From: Acidobacteriota bacterium
GTDB lineage: Bacteria > Acidobacteriota > Terriglobia > UBA7540
Direction: 5' to 3'
Assembly (NCBI GenBank): GCA_021789565.1
Contig: JAJYJL010000512.1
Coordinates: forward strand, 1-6,352
Length of the DNA stretch: 6,352 bases
The translations under genes were made by a program, and so were the position numbers. The notes under the pieces were generated by a model that searched no databases, was not told the origin of the DNA, and saw only the letters and a program-made list of their open reading frames with translations. Below, in pieces: positions 1 through 5,852 of this stretch (the stretch's first letter is position 1; each line of letters starts with the position of its first letter).

Positions 1-219
1 ACTGCTTGCATTTGGTTTCCAACCCGCCTCGGTGAGGATGCGAGCGGCGGTGTCGCGGAACCGGATGATCTGGCCGTCCTTGATCCGCGCGCCCTCGCCA
101 AAGACGTCGCGCGCAATGCCTTGGAACTTGCTACGCAGATGCCACTCTTCGGCCGATGCGACCGACTGACCGACGTAGCTCACTTGGTGTTCTTCGAGCA
201 TTCGGTCCAGGTCGCAATA
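1..219 (-). pseudogene. 3' part of the host gene split by the transposon (partial, runs off left edge)
   Basis: Reading the minus strand from 219 to 1 gives an open frame beginning YCDLDRMLEE and ending GWKPNASS at the window edge. Over 69 aligned residues (to GWKP) I count about 54 identities to the cargo gene product encoded at 1114-1626, starting at its residue 59, so this is the C-terminal part of a homolog. There is no start codon or ribosome binding site at 219; upstream lies the transposon left end. The matching N-terminal part, residues 1-61 of the same family, lies at the opposite edge (5853-6035) in the same orientation. The two pieces join in frame if the intervening 5.6 kb is removed. 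No known domain is recognised. The real stop lies outside the window. High confidence that it is the severed half; function unknown. Confidence 0.85.
211..219. other. left transposon-target junction core
   Basis: On the minus strand this reads TATTGCGAC, codons 59-61 (Y-C-D) of the interrupted gene. It aligns codon for codon with TACTATGAT at the other junction (5853-5861), sharing T, A, T, G, A at positions 1, 2, 4, 7 and 8. Crossover must have occurred within or beside this short window. Tyrosine recombinases of the Tn554 type recombine across a short core of about 6-7 bp that need not be identical in both partners, which fits. The exact crossover point cannot be fixed without an uninterrupted site. 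Confidence 0.6.
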
Positions 220-236
220 TAATCTCAAAGTCAAGA

Positions 237-256
237 TACGATGTCAGTGTCATCGC
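237..256 (+). repeat. left subterminal inverted repeat (IR-L)
   Basis: TACGATGTCAGTGTCATCGC matches the reverse complement of 5731-5750 at 19 of 20 positions; the single mismatch is the central base. Each copy is itself an imperfect palindrome (GATG...CATC arms). This copy begins 17 bp inside the left junction core. It is the only extended similarity I find between the two ends, so it is probably a recombinase binding site rather than chance. Confidence 0.75.
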
Positions 257-265
257 GCAACCTTT

Positions 266-307
266 GGGGAAAAAGCAAGGACGCGGTACTGTGCAAGTGC
301 CGCGTCC
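266..307 (-). terminator. Rho-independent terminator after the toxin gene
   Basis: Arms 279-289 and 297-307 (GGACGCGGTAC and GTGCCGCGTCC) form an 11-bp stem with one G-T pair and a 7-nt loop. On the minus strand the stem is followed by TTGCTTTTT (270-278), a fair U-tract. It lies 40 bp after the toxin stop codon and is the last element before IR-L. It would end the cargo transcript inside the transposon and limit read-through into the host gene remnant. Confidence 0.75.
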
Positions 308-346
308 GGAGGGGCGACAGAGGCAAGCCGAGAAGACAGATCAAAC

Positions 347-781
347 CTACGGCTGTTCGGGCATCTGAACCGTAATTCGTTTCCCGGCTTTCTCAACGTG
401 TTCGTTGTCCCACGTCAGCAGTGGGATCTTGAGTTGATCGGCGATAGCCACGTAGGTCGCATCCGCTCCGCGCAGTCCGAGGTCTGCGGCCAGTTGGCTC
501 GCGGCTTGACCCAATCGCCGATCCAAAGCGACGAGGCGCAACGACCGCATGCGTTGCAATTGTTGCACCGCTTGTCGAGCCAGATCAGGCGCACCGGTTC
601 GCCTGGAAATGGCGCCGGCGATTTCAGGTAACAGTAATACGGGCGCAACCAAGCGACCACCGCGTGCGGTGAACGCTTCGAACCAGCGACGACTGGCTTC
701 ATGATGCGCATCTTGTGGAACGAGGCGGCCTACCCAAACACTTGCATCAACGACGACCGTCAAGGTATTTGATTCGCTCAC
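347..781 (-). CDS. vapC: PIN-domain ribonuclease toxin (VapC-type)
   Basis: A 144-aa protein, typical for VapC toxins, which are Mg2+-dependent RNases that inactivate translation by cutting tRNA or rRNA. The four acidic active-site positions are visible: D12 in VVVDASVW, E53 in LLPEIAGAI, D107 in LRGADATYVAIA and D125 in LLTWDNE. The full-length domain is intact, so the toxin is probably active. The start is GTG at 781, overlapping the antitoxin stop by 4 nt (GTGA), the usual coupling that keeps toxin synthesis behind antitoxin. An AAGGA lies 11 nt upstream, a weak site consistent with coupled translation. It shares the promoter at 1089-1117, and a terminator follows at 266-307. The RNA target is not predictable from sequence. 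As transposon cargo it probably acts as an addiction or plasmid-like stabilisation module. Confidence 0.9.
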   Translation of the reverse strand: MSESNTLTVVVDASVWVGRLVPQDAHHEASRRWFEAFTARGGRLVAPVLLLPEIAGAISRRTGAPDLARQAVQQLQRMRSLRLVALDRRLGQAASQLAADLGLRGADATYVAIADQLKIPLLTWDNEHVEKAGKRITVQMPEQP

Positions 782-1056
782 AGTTCACGCCGTCCTTCGC
801 GCACAGCATCGACGGCGCTCACGTTGGTCGGCCAGCGTGCGCCGATTTCGGCAGCCAACCGGTCGAGGTCAGTCCACACCATCGAAGTTTCTTTCGGAAG
901 TGGGGCGGGTTCGTGGACTGGAACCAACTGCGCGATGACCTTGCCGCGATACGTAATCTGCACGGTTGCTCGTTTAACCCGCACCTGGCGTACGATCTCG
1001 GTAGCATGCTGCCGGAGTTCACGTACCCCCACGGAACGCTTCACTTTGGCTTGCAT
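778..1056 (-). CDS. Phd/YefM-family antitoxin
   Basis: A 92-aa protein. The N-terminal half (residues about 6-48: SVGVRELRQHATEIVRQV, then VQITYRGKVIAQLVPV) has the Phd/YefM fold pattern: a short strand, a helix, then a two-stranded hairpin with the RGK/RGR turn. This part dimerises and binds operator DNA. The C-terminal part (about 50-92, ending VDAVREGRREL) would wrap and block the PIN toxin. Phd/YefM antitoxins paired with PIN toxins are a well-known combination. The start is ATG 1056 with AAGGAG at 1063-1068, 6 nt upstream. The stop overlaps the toxin GTG by 4 nt. As in the family, the complex is expected to repress its own promoter. No convincing operator palindrome was identified, only two TTGAC direct repeats in the promoter region. 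Confidence 0.9.
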   Translation of the reverse strand: MQAKVKRSVGVRELRQHATEIVRQVRVKRATVQITYRGKVIAQLVPVHEPAPLPKETSMVWTDLDRLAAEIGARWPTNVSAVDAVREGRREL

Positions 1057-1088
1057 TTCAATCTCCTTGTGCCCACATTTGTAGTAAC

Positions 1089-1117
1089 ATCATAGCCTAA
1101 AGTCAAAAGGTTGTCAA
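1089..1117 (-). promoter_or_regulatory. sigma70-type promoter of the toxin-antitoxin operon
   Basis: On the minus strand, -35 TTGACA (1112-1117) is a perfect consensus. After exactly 17 nt comes -10 TATGAT (1089-1094), a 5 of 6 match. The antitoxin start lies 32 nt past the -10 box, with AAGGAG in between. The -35 box contains the TGA stop of the preceding cargo gene. This gives the toxin-antitoxin pair transcription independent of the transposase genes. Confidence 0.85.
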
Positions 1118-1626
1118 TGCCCTCCCTTCAGCTGCCCTACGGATTCGATTTTGGGGGTCGCTTTGGTAATTTCTACCAGCGACGCGAGTTCTTCCGCGTG
1201 CTCGCGCAGAATATGAGCGGCTTGCATCATGTGCGCCGTCCCTCTAGGTTTCCAACCGGCGTCGGTCAAGATGCGCGCCGCTGTATCACGGAACCGAATA
1301 ATCTGTCCATTCTTGATTCGCACGCCGTTACCGAAGATGTCGCACGCGATGCCCTGATACTTTTGGCGCAAGTGCCACTCTTCTGCCGAGGCTACGGATG
1401 CACCCACGTAGCTCACCTGCCGCGTCCTCAGCAGATCGTCTAAATCAATATAGACGTACGACCGATGAAAGTGGTCGTACGCCACGGGTGGATCGATCAC
1501 GACGATGATGGGCAATGTGCCACCCGCCTCACCCATGCTCTCGAGATACACGCTGCCGGGCTTGGGATAACCACAGCCGCGGCGCATCACCGCTCGAACT
1601 TCAACCTGGTTTTCAGAATCGCTCAT
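1114..1626 (-). CDS. intact transposon-borne homolog of the interrupted host gene; function unknown
   Basis: A 170-aa protein with no domain I recognise. Conserved blocks shared with the interrupted copy include RRGCGYPKPG (C18), GGTLPIIVVI, HFHR (H52, H54), VASAEEWHLR, and FRDTAARILT followed by AGWKP. There is no signal peptide or membrane segment, so it is probably cytoplasmic. I count 48 of 61 identities to the fragment at 5853-6035 and about 54 of 69 to that at 1-219, so it spans the insertion point uninterrupted. I chose ATG 1626 because the homolog at 6035 starts at the same residue and because it overlaps the leader-ORF stop as ATGA. An in-frame TTG at 1680 would add 18 residues not present in the homolog. 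No ribosome binding site precedes 1626, so translation is probably coupled. It follows tnpC closely and precedes the toxin-antitoxin promoter. It may replace the function lost by insertion. Confidence 0.8.
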   Translation of the reverse strand: MSDSENQVEVRAVMRRGCGYPKPGSVYLESMGEAGGTLPIIVVIDPPVAYDHFHRSYVYIDLDDLLRTRQVSYVGASVASAEEWHLRQKYQGIACDIFGNGVRIKNGQIIRFRDTAARILTDAGWKPRGTAHMMQAAHILREHAEELASLVEITKATPKIESVGQLKGGH

Positions 1627-1676
1627 GTTTTGACTGCTGTGAATATTGGCCGGCACATCGGCATCGGATCGGTCAT
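1623..1676 (-). CDS. 17-codon coupling leader ORF between tnpC and the cargo gene
   Basis: Its ATG at 1676-1674 overlaps the tnpC stop as ATGA, and its TGA at 1625-1623 overlaps the cargo-gene ATG, again as ATGA. A GAGAGG lies 5 nt upstream of its start, within the last tnpC codons. The encoded peptide begins MTDPMPMCRP and looks like no known product. The arrangement suggests that ribosomes finishing tnpC restart here and are delivered to the cargo gene start, which has no ribosome binding site of its own. This is inferred from geometry alone; the peptide may have no function. Confidence 0.5.
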   Translation of the reverse strand: MTDPMPMCRPIFTAVKT

Positions 1677-2206
1677 GCAAACCTCTCGAGCGACAACTGC
1701 GTTTGGCGCGTTAGAGCCGCCAATTGCCGAGTATTGTGCTTAAGAGCTTCGTCACGCAGTCGATAGGCTTCCTCGCGCTCGGCTTGCAATTGGTCGCGTT
1801 GCATTTCAAGTTCCGTGTTCTGTCTTTTCAGTTCCTCCAGCATTTGAATCAGGTCTGATCGGCGCAGACCACGATACAGTCCGTGCGAGTCCGCATCCAT
1901 CCGTACACGCTTTCGCTTGGCGCGCTGGACCTCTCGCTGGCGTGCCTGATAGGCAGGACTATGTTGATGGAACAGGACAGTCGCCGCGGGATTCCTCAGG
2001 ATCGTCTTGGCAGAAAGCCCCTTTCCTCCCTCATCCAGGGTACGGGTCGCCGCGACGAGACTGGTCAGTGTCACCGCTTGATGATCGGTTTCCAATTGGG
2101 TCAGCGCTTTCCGGGTCAACTGGATCACGCGCTCGGATTGAGCTTGGTTTCGTTGGCTGAAAGCCGCAGGAGCTACACGCTTTTTGGTACCCAGCATTTT
2201 AGCCAT
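1673..2206 (-). CDS. tnpC: TnpC-like transposition accessory protein
   Basis: A 177-aa basic protein without recombinase catalytic residues, somewhat longer than Tn554 TnpC (about 125 aa). Residues 17-50 are helical (SQRNQAQSERVIQLTRKAL); 64-73 (LSAKTILRNP) resemble the S-x-x-T-x-x-RNP helix-turn-helix-like signature common in TnpC-type proteins. A KR-rich stretch lies at 93-103, and 113-157 is a strongly predicted coiled coil (LIQMLEELKRQNTELEMQRD). TnpC in Tn554 is not strictly essential and influences orientation and efficiency of transposition. The gene overlaps the tnpB stop by 8 nt (ATG 2206; GGAG 12 nt upstream), so it is coupled to tnpB. It fits the family DUF6262, named from memory. 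Its stop overlaps the leader ORF. Confidence 0.8.
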   Translation of the reverse strand: MAKMLGTKKRVAPAAFSQRNQAQSERVIQLTRKALTQLETDHQAVTLTSLVAATRTLDEGGKGLSAKTILRNPAATVLFHQHSPAYQARQREVQRAKRKRVRMDADSHGLYRGLRRSDLIQMLEELKRQNTELEMQRDQLQAEREEAYRLRDEALKHNTRQLAALTRQTQLSLERFA

Positions 2207-4394
2207 GTGTCTTTTTGTCTCCGGCGGGTAATTGAGGTGCTGAGTTCAAATGGACGAGCAATTCCTCACCCGAGGTGTCCAGCCCGAAATCTTTCAACAG
2301 GCGACCGGCAGGTGACGAGATAAGCTCGACCGCTGCGAGCGCATCCACTTCTTTCGCGATCCGCTCCCACGCACGGCCATGCGCCTGCTGGACATCGGCT
2401 TGGAGATGATCGCCCATTTCCTCAAAGAGGCGTTTGGCTTGGGAGTGGCTCGCGATCTTTTCTTCGATTTCCTGACGGCGGGCGGGGTCCGGGATGAAAT
2501 GTGGACAGCTCGCGCACTTGAATTGAACTTCACAAGGCGTGAAGATTGCGCAGTCCCCTCCCGGTGTCCGCCGCAGTACCCCATAGCGTTTGAGCGCCGA
2601 CTGCGCCAAGCTTTCGAGTTCCCCCACGCTACGGATGGTGGCGGGATCGATCTCGGCCAGATCGGCCAAGGCAGTCAGGGCCGGCCCAATTTTCTGGAAC
2701 AAGTCTTGGGGACTCAACTGGCTGTAGTAATCGGTCACCGCAATGTTCACTTGTTTGAGGAGCGCCATGATGTCGTCGAGCGGGATTCCTTGTTGGCGGA
2801 GCCAGCCCGCCACCCCATGCCGGAGCAGATGCGAGGTGATACGCGTTGGCCGACTTTGCGGATCGCGACACAGATGCTCCAACAGCAGAAAATCGAGACA
2901 GTTTTCGATGGCCCGGATGGAAAGCTGTTGCCCGCTCCATTGCAAAACGAATTTGTGTTTACCCGAAAAACGGCGAGTGTGTGAAAACCCATTCTCGGCC
3001 AGAGGAGGGACTGGGTCGAGATGGTCGGTGCCCAAGTAGCGTTTGTGCAGGTCAATCAATACCGCCAAAGCTTCGAGCATCAGATTGGTCACCGGGTAGC
3101 GTTCCCGCCCAGTGCTGCCTTTGGGAAAGAGTCTCCAATAGAACTGACGCGGTCCCTTGCGCCACACTTGCCTGGCATCGTCAAACTGGGGGAAAAAGCC
3201 GGCTTCCATACATTCTCGATCCAGAGTGACTTGCATTAGTTCTCCGATCCGCATCCCGGTTTGGGCGAGACAGACCAACGTGAATAACCCCACCGCCGCG
3301 CCGGCGAGAAAGGGTTCCACGGCAAACAGAATACGCGAGTCTTCTGGGGTGCCGGCCGCGACCCGGCGCGCCCAACCGAGCACGCGTCCTTGCGAAATGT
3401 TCGAGCTCAAAAGACCGGCGGGAACTCCCATTTTGAGGCAAGGGAGGTGCCAGTCTTTCATGTACTGCCGCGCTTCTGCCGGCAAGGTGTGAAGAAAGAC
3501 CCCTTGCTGGACAGCTCGCAAGAACCAGGAGTTATCGGACGGATCTCCGATCAACTGAAGGAAGAGCTTGGCATCAGAATCTGTCGAAATCTGCAAGGAT
3601 TGTTCGTCATAGGCCGCCGCATGGGCTTGAATCCAGTGCGGGCGGTCCCAGACCCGGAAGGTGAGGGTTTGGCATGCGTCCACGTCTGAGCAACGAATGA
3701 TCGCCGGCAAGGTCGTCTGACCTTTCTGAACCAAGTCGGCCACGGAGCGGACGTTAGACTCGAGTTCCGCCAACCACCGGTAACGCCGTCGCCCCAAAGC
3801 CAACAGGGCGGGTAGTTCGCGAGCCACGACAAAGGCTTGCTCCTTACGGTGGGCTCGTGACTGTCCGATGACGTGCATACTCAGGCGGCTCAATTGCGGT
3901 GTGAGAGTCAATGTGGGCAAGAGAAAAGGAGTCAGGCGTGCCCGCTGCTCAGGTGAGAGTGATTGGAGATGGGCTTGGGTATGGAGTTGCAGCGAATGGT
4001 AGGCCGAATAGGCCAGTTGACCGCGCGGCTGAATGGGGTCACCATAGTACTCTACCAGCGCCTTGGCAGGGTCCAACTCGGCGAGGCTGGCCGAATGCTT
4101 CGGAATGGCCCAGCGCAAAAAGTTATGCGCACGGCGGATGACTCCCGCTGGATGGGCAATCCCGTCTTCACTGTAGATGATCGCGGCGAGTGCCAGGTGG
4201 TTCAACCAAGGGAAGCGTGCTACAGAGTGTATCAGACAGGCTACGAGCAAGTGGTCCAGACCCTGCCAGGCCTGAGAATTCCGAGGTGCCTGTACGACAG
4301 CCGGAGCCAAAAGCGGAATCAAATTCTTCCACCCATTGGACGGCGGCTCTTCCCCGCCCCGAGGTTTGATGAGTCCAATCACTGAACGGGTCAT
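2199..4394 (-). CDS. tnpB: TnpB-like large tyrosine recombinase
   Basis: A 731-aa protein, longer than Tn554 TnpB (about 630 aa). The catalytic domain lies around residues 355-570: R382 (TGMRIGEL), K425 (FPKGSTGR), H522-x-x-R525 (SHLLRHG) and nucleophile Y557 (AVTDYYSQ). The position usually H or W, 9 residues before the tyrosine, appears to be Q548. The C-terminus has C615, C621, C627, C630 and H632 (FKCASCPHF), a likely zinc-binding motif typical of these recombinases, then a helical tail. The N-terminal 350 residues are helical DNA-binding and family-specific. Start: ATG 4394 has AGGAGG at 4402-4407, 7 nt upstream, and overlaps the tnpA stop (ATGA). A GTG at 4481 would add 29 residues with poor support. 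It acts with TnpA and TnpC to cut and join transposon and target cores. Confidence 0.88.
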   Translation of the reverse strand: MTRSVIGLIKPRGGEEPPSNGWKNLIPLLAPAVVQAPRNSQAWQGLDHLLVACLIHSVARFPWLNHLALAAIIYSEDGIAHPAGVIRRAHNFLRWAIPKHSASLAELDPAKALVEYYGDPIQPRGQLAYSAYHSLQLHTQAHLQSLSPEQRARLTPFLLPTLTLTPQLSRLSMHVIGQSRAHRKEQAFVVARELPALLALGRRRYRWLAELESNVRSVADLVQKGQTTLPAIIRCSDVDACQTLTFRVWDRPHWIQAHAAAYDEQSLQISTDSDAKLFLQLIGDPSDNSWFLRAVQQGVFLHTLPAEARQYMKDWHLPCLKMGVPAGLLSSNISQGRVLGWARRVAAGTPEDSRILFAVEPFLAGAAVGLFTLVCLAQTGMRIGELMQVTLDRECMEAGFFPQFDDARQVWRKGPRQFYWRLFPKGSTGRERYPVTNLMLEALAVLIDLHKRYLGTDHLDPVPPLAENGFSHTRRFSGKHKFVLQWSGQQLSIRAIENCLDFLLLEHLCRDPQSRPTRITSHLLRHGVAGWLRQQGIPLDDIMALLKQVNIAVTDYYSQLSPQDLFQKIGPALTALADLAEIDPATIRSVGELESLAQSALKRYGVLRRTPGGDCAIFTPCEVQFKCASCPHFIPDPARRQEIEEKIASHSQAKRLFEEMGDHLQADVQQAHGRAWERIAKEVDALAAVELISSPAGRLLKDFGLDTSGEELLVHLNSAPQLPAGDKKTHG

Positions 4395-5716
4395 ATGGCT
4401 GCCTCCTCTTCCAAGAGTTGATCGAGCCACTCCACTCTGGCTGTAGATAGGCTCGCTCTCTCCTCTCGAGTCTCGATGCACGAAGATGCTGGCTGGCTCG
4501 TGTCGGCATCCCCCATTTCAACCAAACGCGCTAGCGCGGCATGGGTGGGCGCGAAATTCATTCGGCAGAGATGATGATCATAGGCTTGGAGCGTTTCGGG
4601 ATTCCGCCAACCTATGTACGCGATCAGGGCCTGGCGCGCTGCCTCTCGTTTTTCATTTGCCAGCGATTCGAACTTGTGCAGGGACATGGTGACGAACCAG
4701 TGACGGGCTTGATGCGGTGTCACTTGCACGCGAACTTTTTGGCAAGCCTGTTGCCAGTTCGCGTAAAAGGCAGCGTAAGTGTACGCTTTGCCGGCGTTGG
4801 TTATGAACAGGGGCGCAGAATCCGGAAGATCCTCGAGCCGACGCGTTTGGGGATCGCACGCGCGTCGATCGGCATTCACATAGTGGCGCAGAACTTGGGC
4901 TGTATCGCTTGACCACCAGATTTCCTTGACGCGAACTAGCCGACTGCCTTTGTTCGTCGCCAGCGCACGTTCGCGCAGACCACGATTGCGCCAATCTCCC
5001 AGGGTCAGGCCCAATACTTCTCCAATCCGTGCGCCGGATTCAAACAGGATTCGCGCGATTAGGCGATCGCGTGATTGCGCAAAGCCAGTGAGGAGCAACT
5101 TGGGAAGATTCGGATCATCCAGGATATGTGGCCGCCAATCACCCGATGCCACATAGAAGTATGTTTCGGGCATACGTCCCTTTTTGTTTTCGGGCAAGGT
5201 CATCCCTGACTGAGGCGGCATCCTGGGTTGGAATTCCTGTTTGAGGGTAGCCAGTTGTGGCATCCACGACAGGGGATTCGTGTCCGCATACCAGCCCTTC
5301 AAGATCGCGCAGACATAGAACCGTTTCAGTGCGGTCAAGAACAGACGGACGGAAGGAGCCGTTATTGTTTTCGTCGCTTGAACTTTGAAATTACCAGCTC
5401 GATGTGAATGCACGACACATCCAAGTTTCTCTTTCAGGTAGTCGCGGACACGCAGACGAATCTGTTCAGACGAGGCCGTGTAGCGGAGGGAGGACGAACC
5501 CAGCCACAGGAAGGTCAGAAAGGGCAGAATCGCGTTCAGATAATTGACGGCAGTGCCGGACTCACATGCATTGTCGTCGATCATCCAACGATAGAAAGCC
5601 TGACCTTCTGGAAATGGCATGCTCTCGGGATCGGCGCAGATAAATTGGGGCAGCTCCAATTCCTTTCGCAGTTCCTCGGAAAGTCTGACCATACGGAAAC
5701 GGCGGAGACCGTTCAT
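4391..5716 (-). CDS. tnpA: TnpA-like tyrosine recombinase
   Basis: A 441-aa protein with an N-terminal SAM-like core-binding domain (about residues 30-150, with YRWMIDDNACESGTAVNYLN) and a C-terminal catalytic domain. All active-site residues are present: R230 (SGARIGEVLGLT), K256 (TNKGSR), H335-x-x-R338 (PHQARHWF), W370 in the H/W position (YIGWRNPE) and nucleophile Y379 (QAYDHH). The R338-W370 spacing of 32 residues is longer than usual because of a charged insert (KFESLANEKREAAR). Start: ATG 5716 has GAGG at 5725-5728, 8 nt upstream. An in-frame ATG at 5746 would add 10 residues but lacks a ribosome binding site and lies inside IR-R. The stop overlaps tnpB. It is the first transposon gene after the right end and could receive host transcription. 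Confidence 0.88.
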   Translation of the reverse strand: MNGLRRFRMVRLSEELRKELELPQFICADPESMPFPEGQAFYRWMIDDNACESGTAVNYLNAILPFLTFLWLGSSSLRYTASSEQIRLRVRDYLKEKLGCVVHSHRAGNFKVQATKTITAPSVRLFLTALKRFYVCAILKGWYADTNPLSWMPQLATLKQEFQPRMPPQSGMTLPENKKGRMPETYFYVASGDWRPHILDDPNLPKLLLTGFAQSRDRLIARILFESGARIGEVLGLTLGDWRNRGLRERALATNKGSRLVRVKEIWWSSDTAQVLRHYVNADRRACDPQTRRLEDLPDSAPLFITNAGKAYTYAAFYANWQQACQKVRVQVTPHQARHWFVTMSLHKFESLANEKREAARQALIAYIGWRNPETLQAYDHHLCRMNFAPTHAALARLVEMGDADTSQPASSCIETREERASLSTARVEWLDQLLEEEAAI

Positions 5717-5730
5717 TTTCAATACCTCGT

Positions 5731-5750
5731 GCGATGACAGTGACATCGTA
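5731..5750 (-). repeat. right subterminal inverted repeat (IR-R)
   Basis: The minus strand reads TACGATGTCACTGTCATCGC, 19 of 20 identical to IR-L at 237-256 in inverted orientation. It lies about 103 bp inside the right junction, against 17 bp on the left, so the ends are asymmetric. It sits just upstream of the preferred tnpA ribosome binding site (5725-5728), where bound recombinase could also repress tnpA. That regulatory role is inference. Confidence 0.75.
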
Positions 5751-5804
5751 CATAGGACGTTCGACTCATCAGGAAAGTGTCAATTTCCCGCAGCAAAACA
5801 TGTT

Positions 5805-5844
5805 CAATGGCCCATTGCAGACGCAAAGGCATCGAATGCCGGCA
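5805..5844. repeat. cluster of short palindromes in the transposon right end
   Basis: Within 40 bp there are CAATGG-c-CCATTG (5805-5817), GGCAT-cga-ATGCC (5828-5840) and the perfect palindrome TGCCGGCA (5837-5844). With IR-R these fill much of the non-coding interval between the right junction and tnpA. They could be recombinase arm sites or form hairpins in host read-through RNA. No equivalent cluster is seen at the left end. Confidence 0.5.
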
Positions 5845-5852
5845 CTTAATTT

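Noticed and set aside
156..368. Plus-strand open frame of 70 codons across the left junction
   Set aside because: It crosses the host/transposon junction, IR-L and the terminator hairpin and has no protein-like composition.
1114..1680. TTG at 1680 as the start of the cargo gene (188 aa)
   Set aside because: The extra 18 residues are absent from the homolog starting at 6035. The GAGAGG is only 1 nt from the TTG but is well spaced (5 nt) for the ATG at 1676 in another frame.
2379..2984. Plus-strand open frame of 201 codons
   Set aside because: It lies wholly opposite tnpB, has no ribosome binding site and shows no recognisable protein features; it is a shadow of GC-rich coding sequence. The same applies to other plus-strand frames, for example at 1465-1743, 1883-2323 and 3963-4385.
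4395..4481. GTG at 4481 as the tnpB start
   Set aside because: ATG 4394 has AGGAGG at 7 nt and an ATGA overlap with tnpA; the extension overlaps tnpA coding sequence by 90 bp and looks non-coding.
5753..5783. TTGACA (5778-5783) with TATGTA (5753-5758 region) as a tnpA promoter
   Set aside because: The spacing is about 23 nt, too long for a sigma70 promoter, and no better -10 lies at 16-18 nt.
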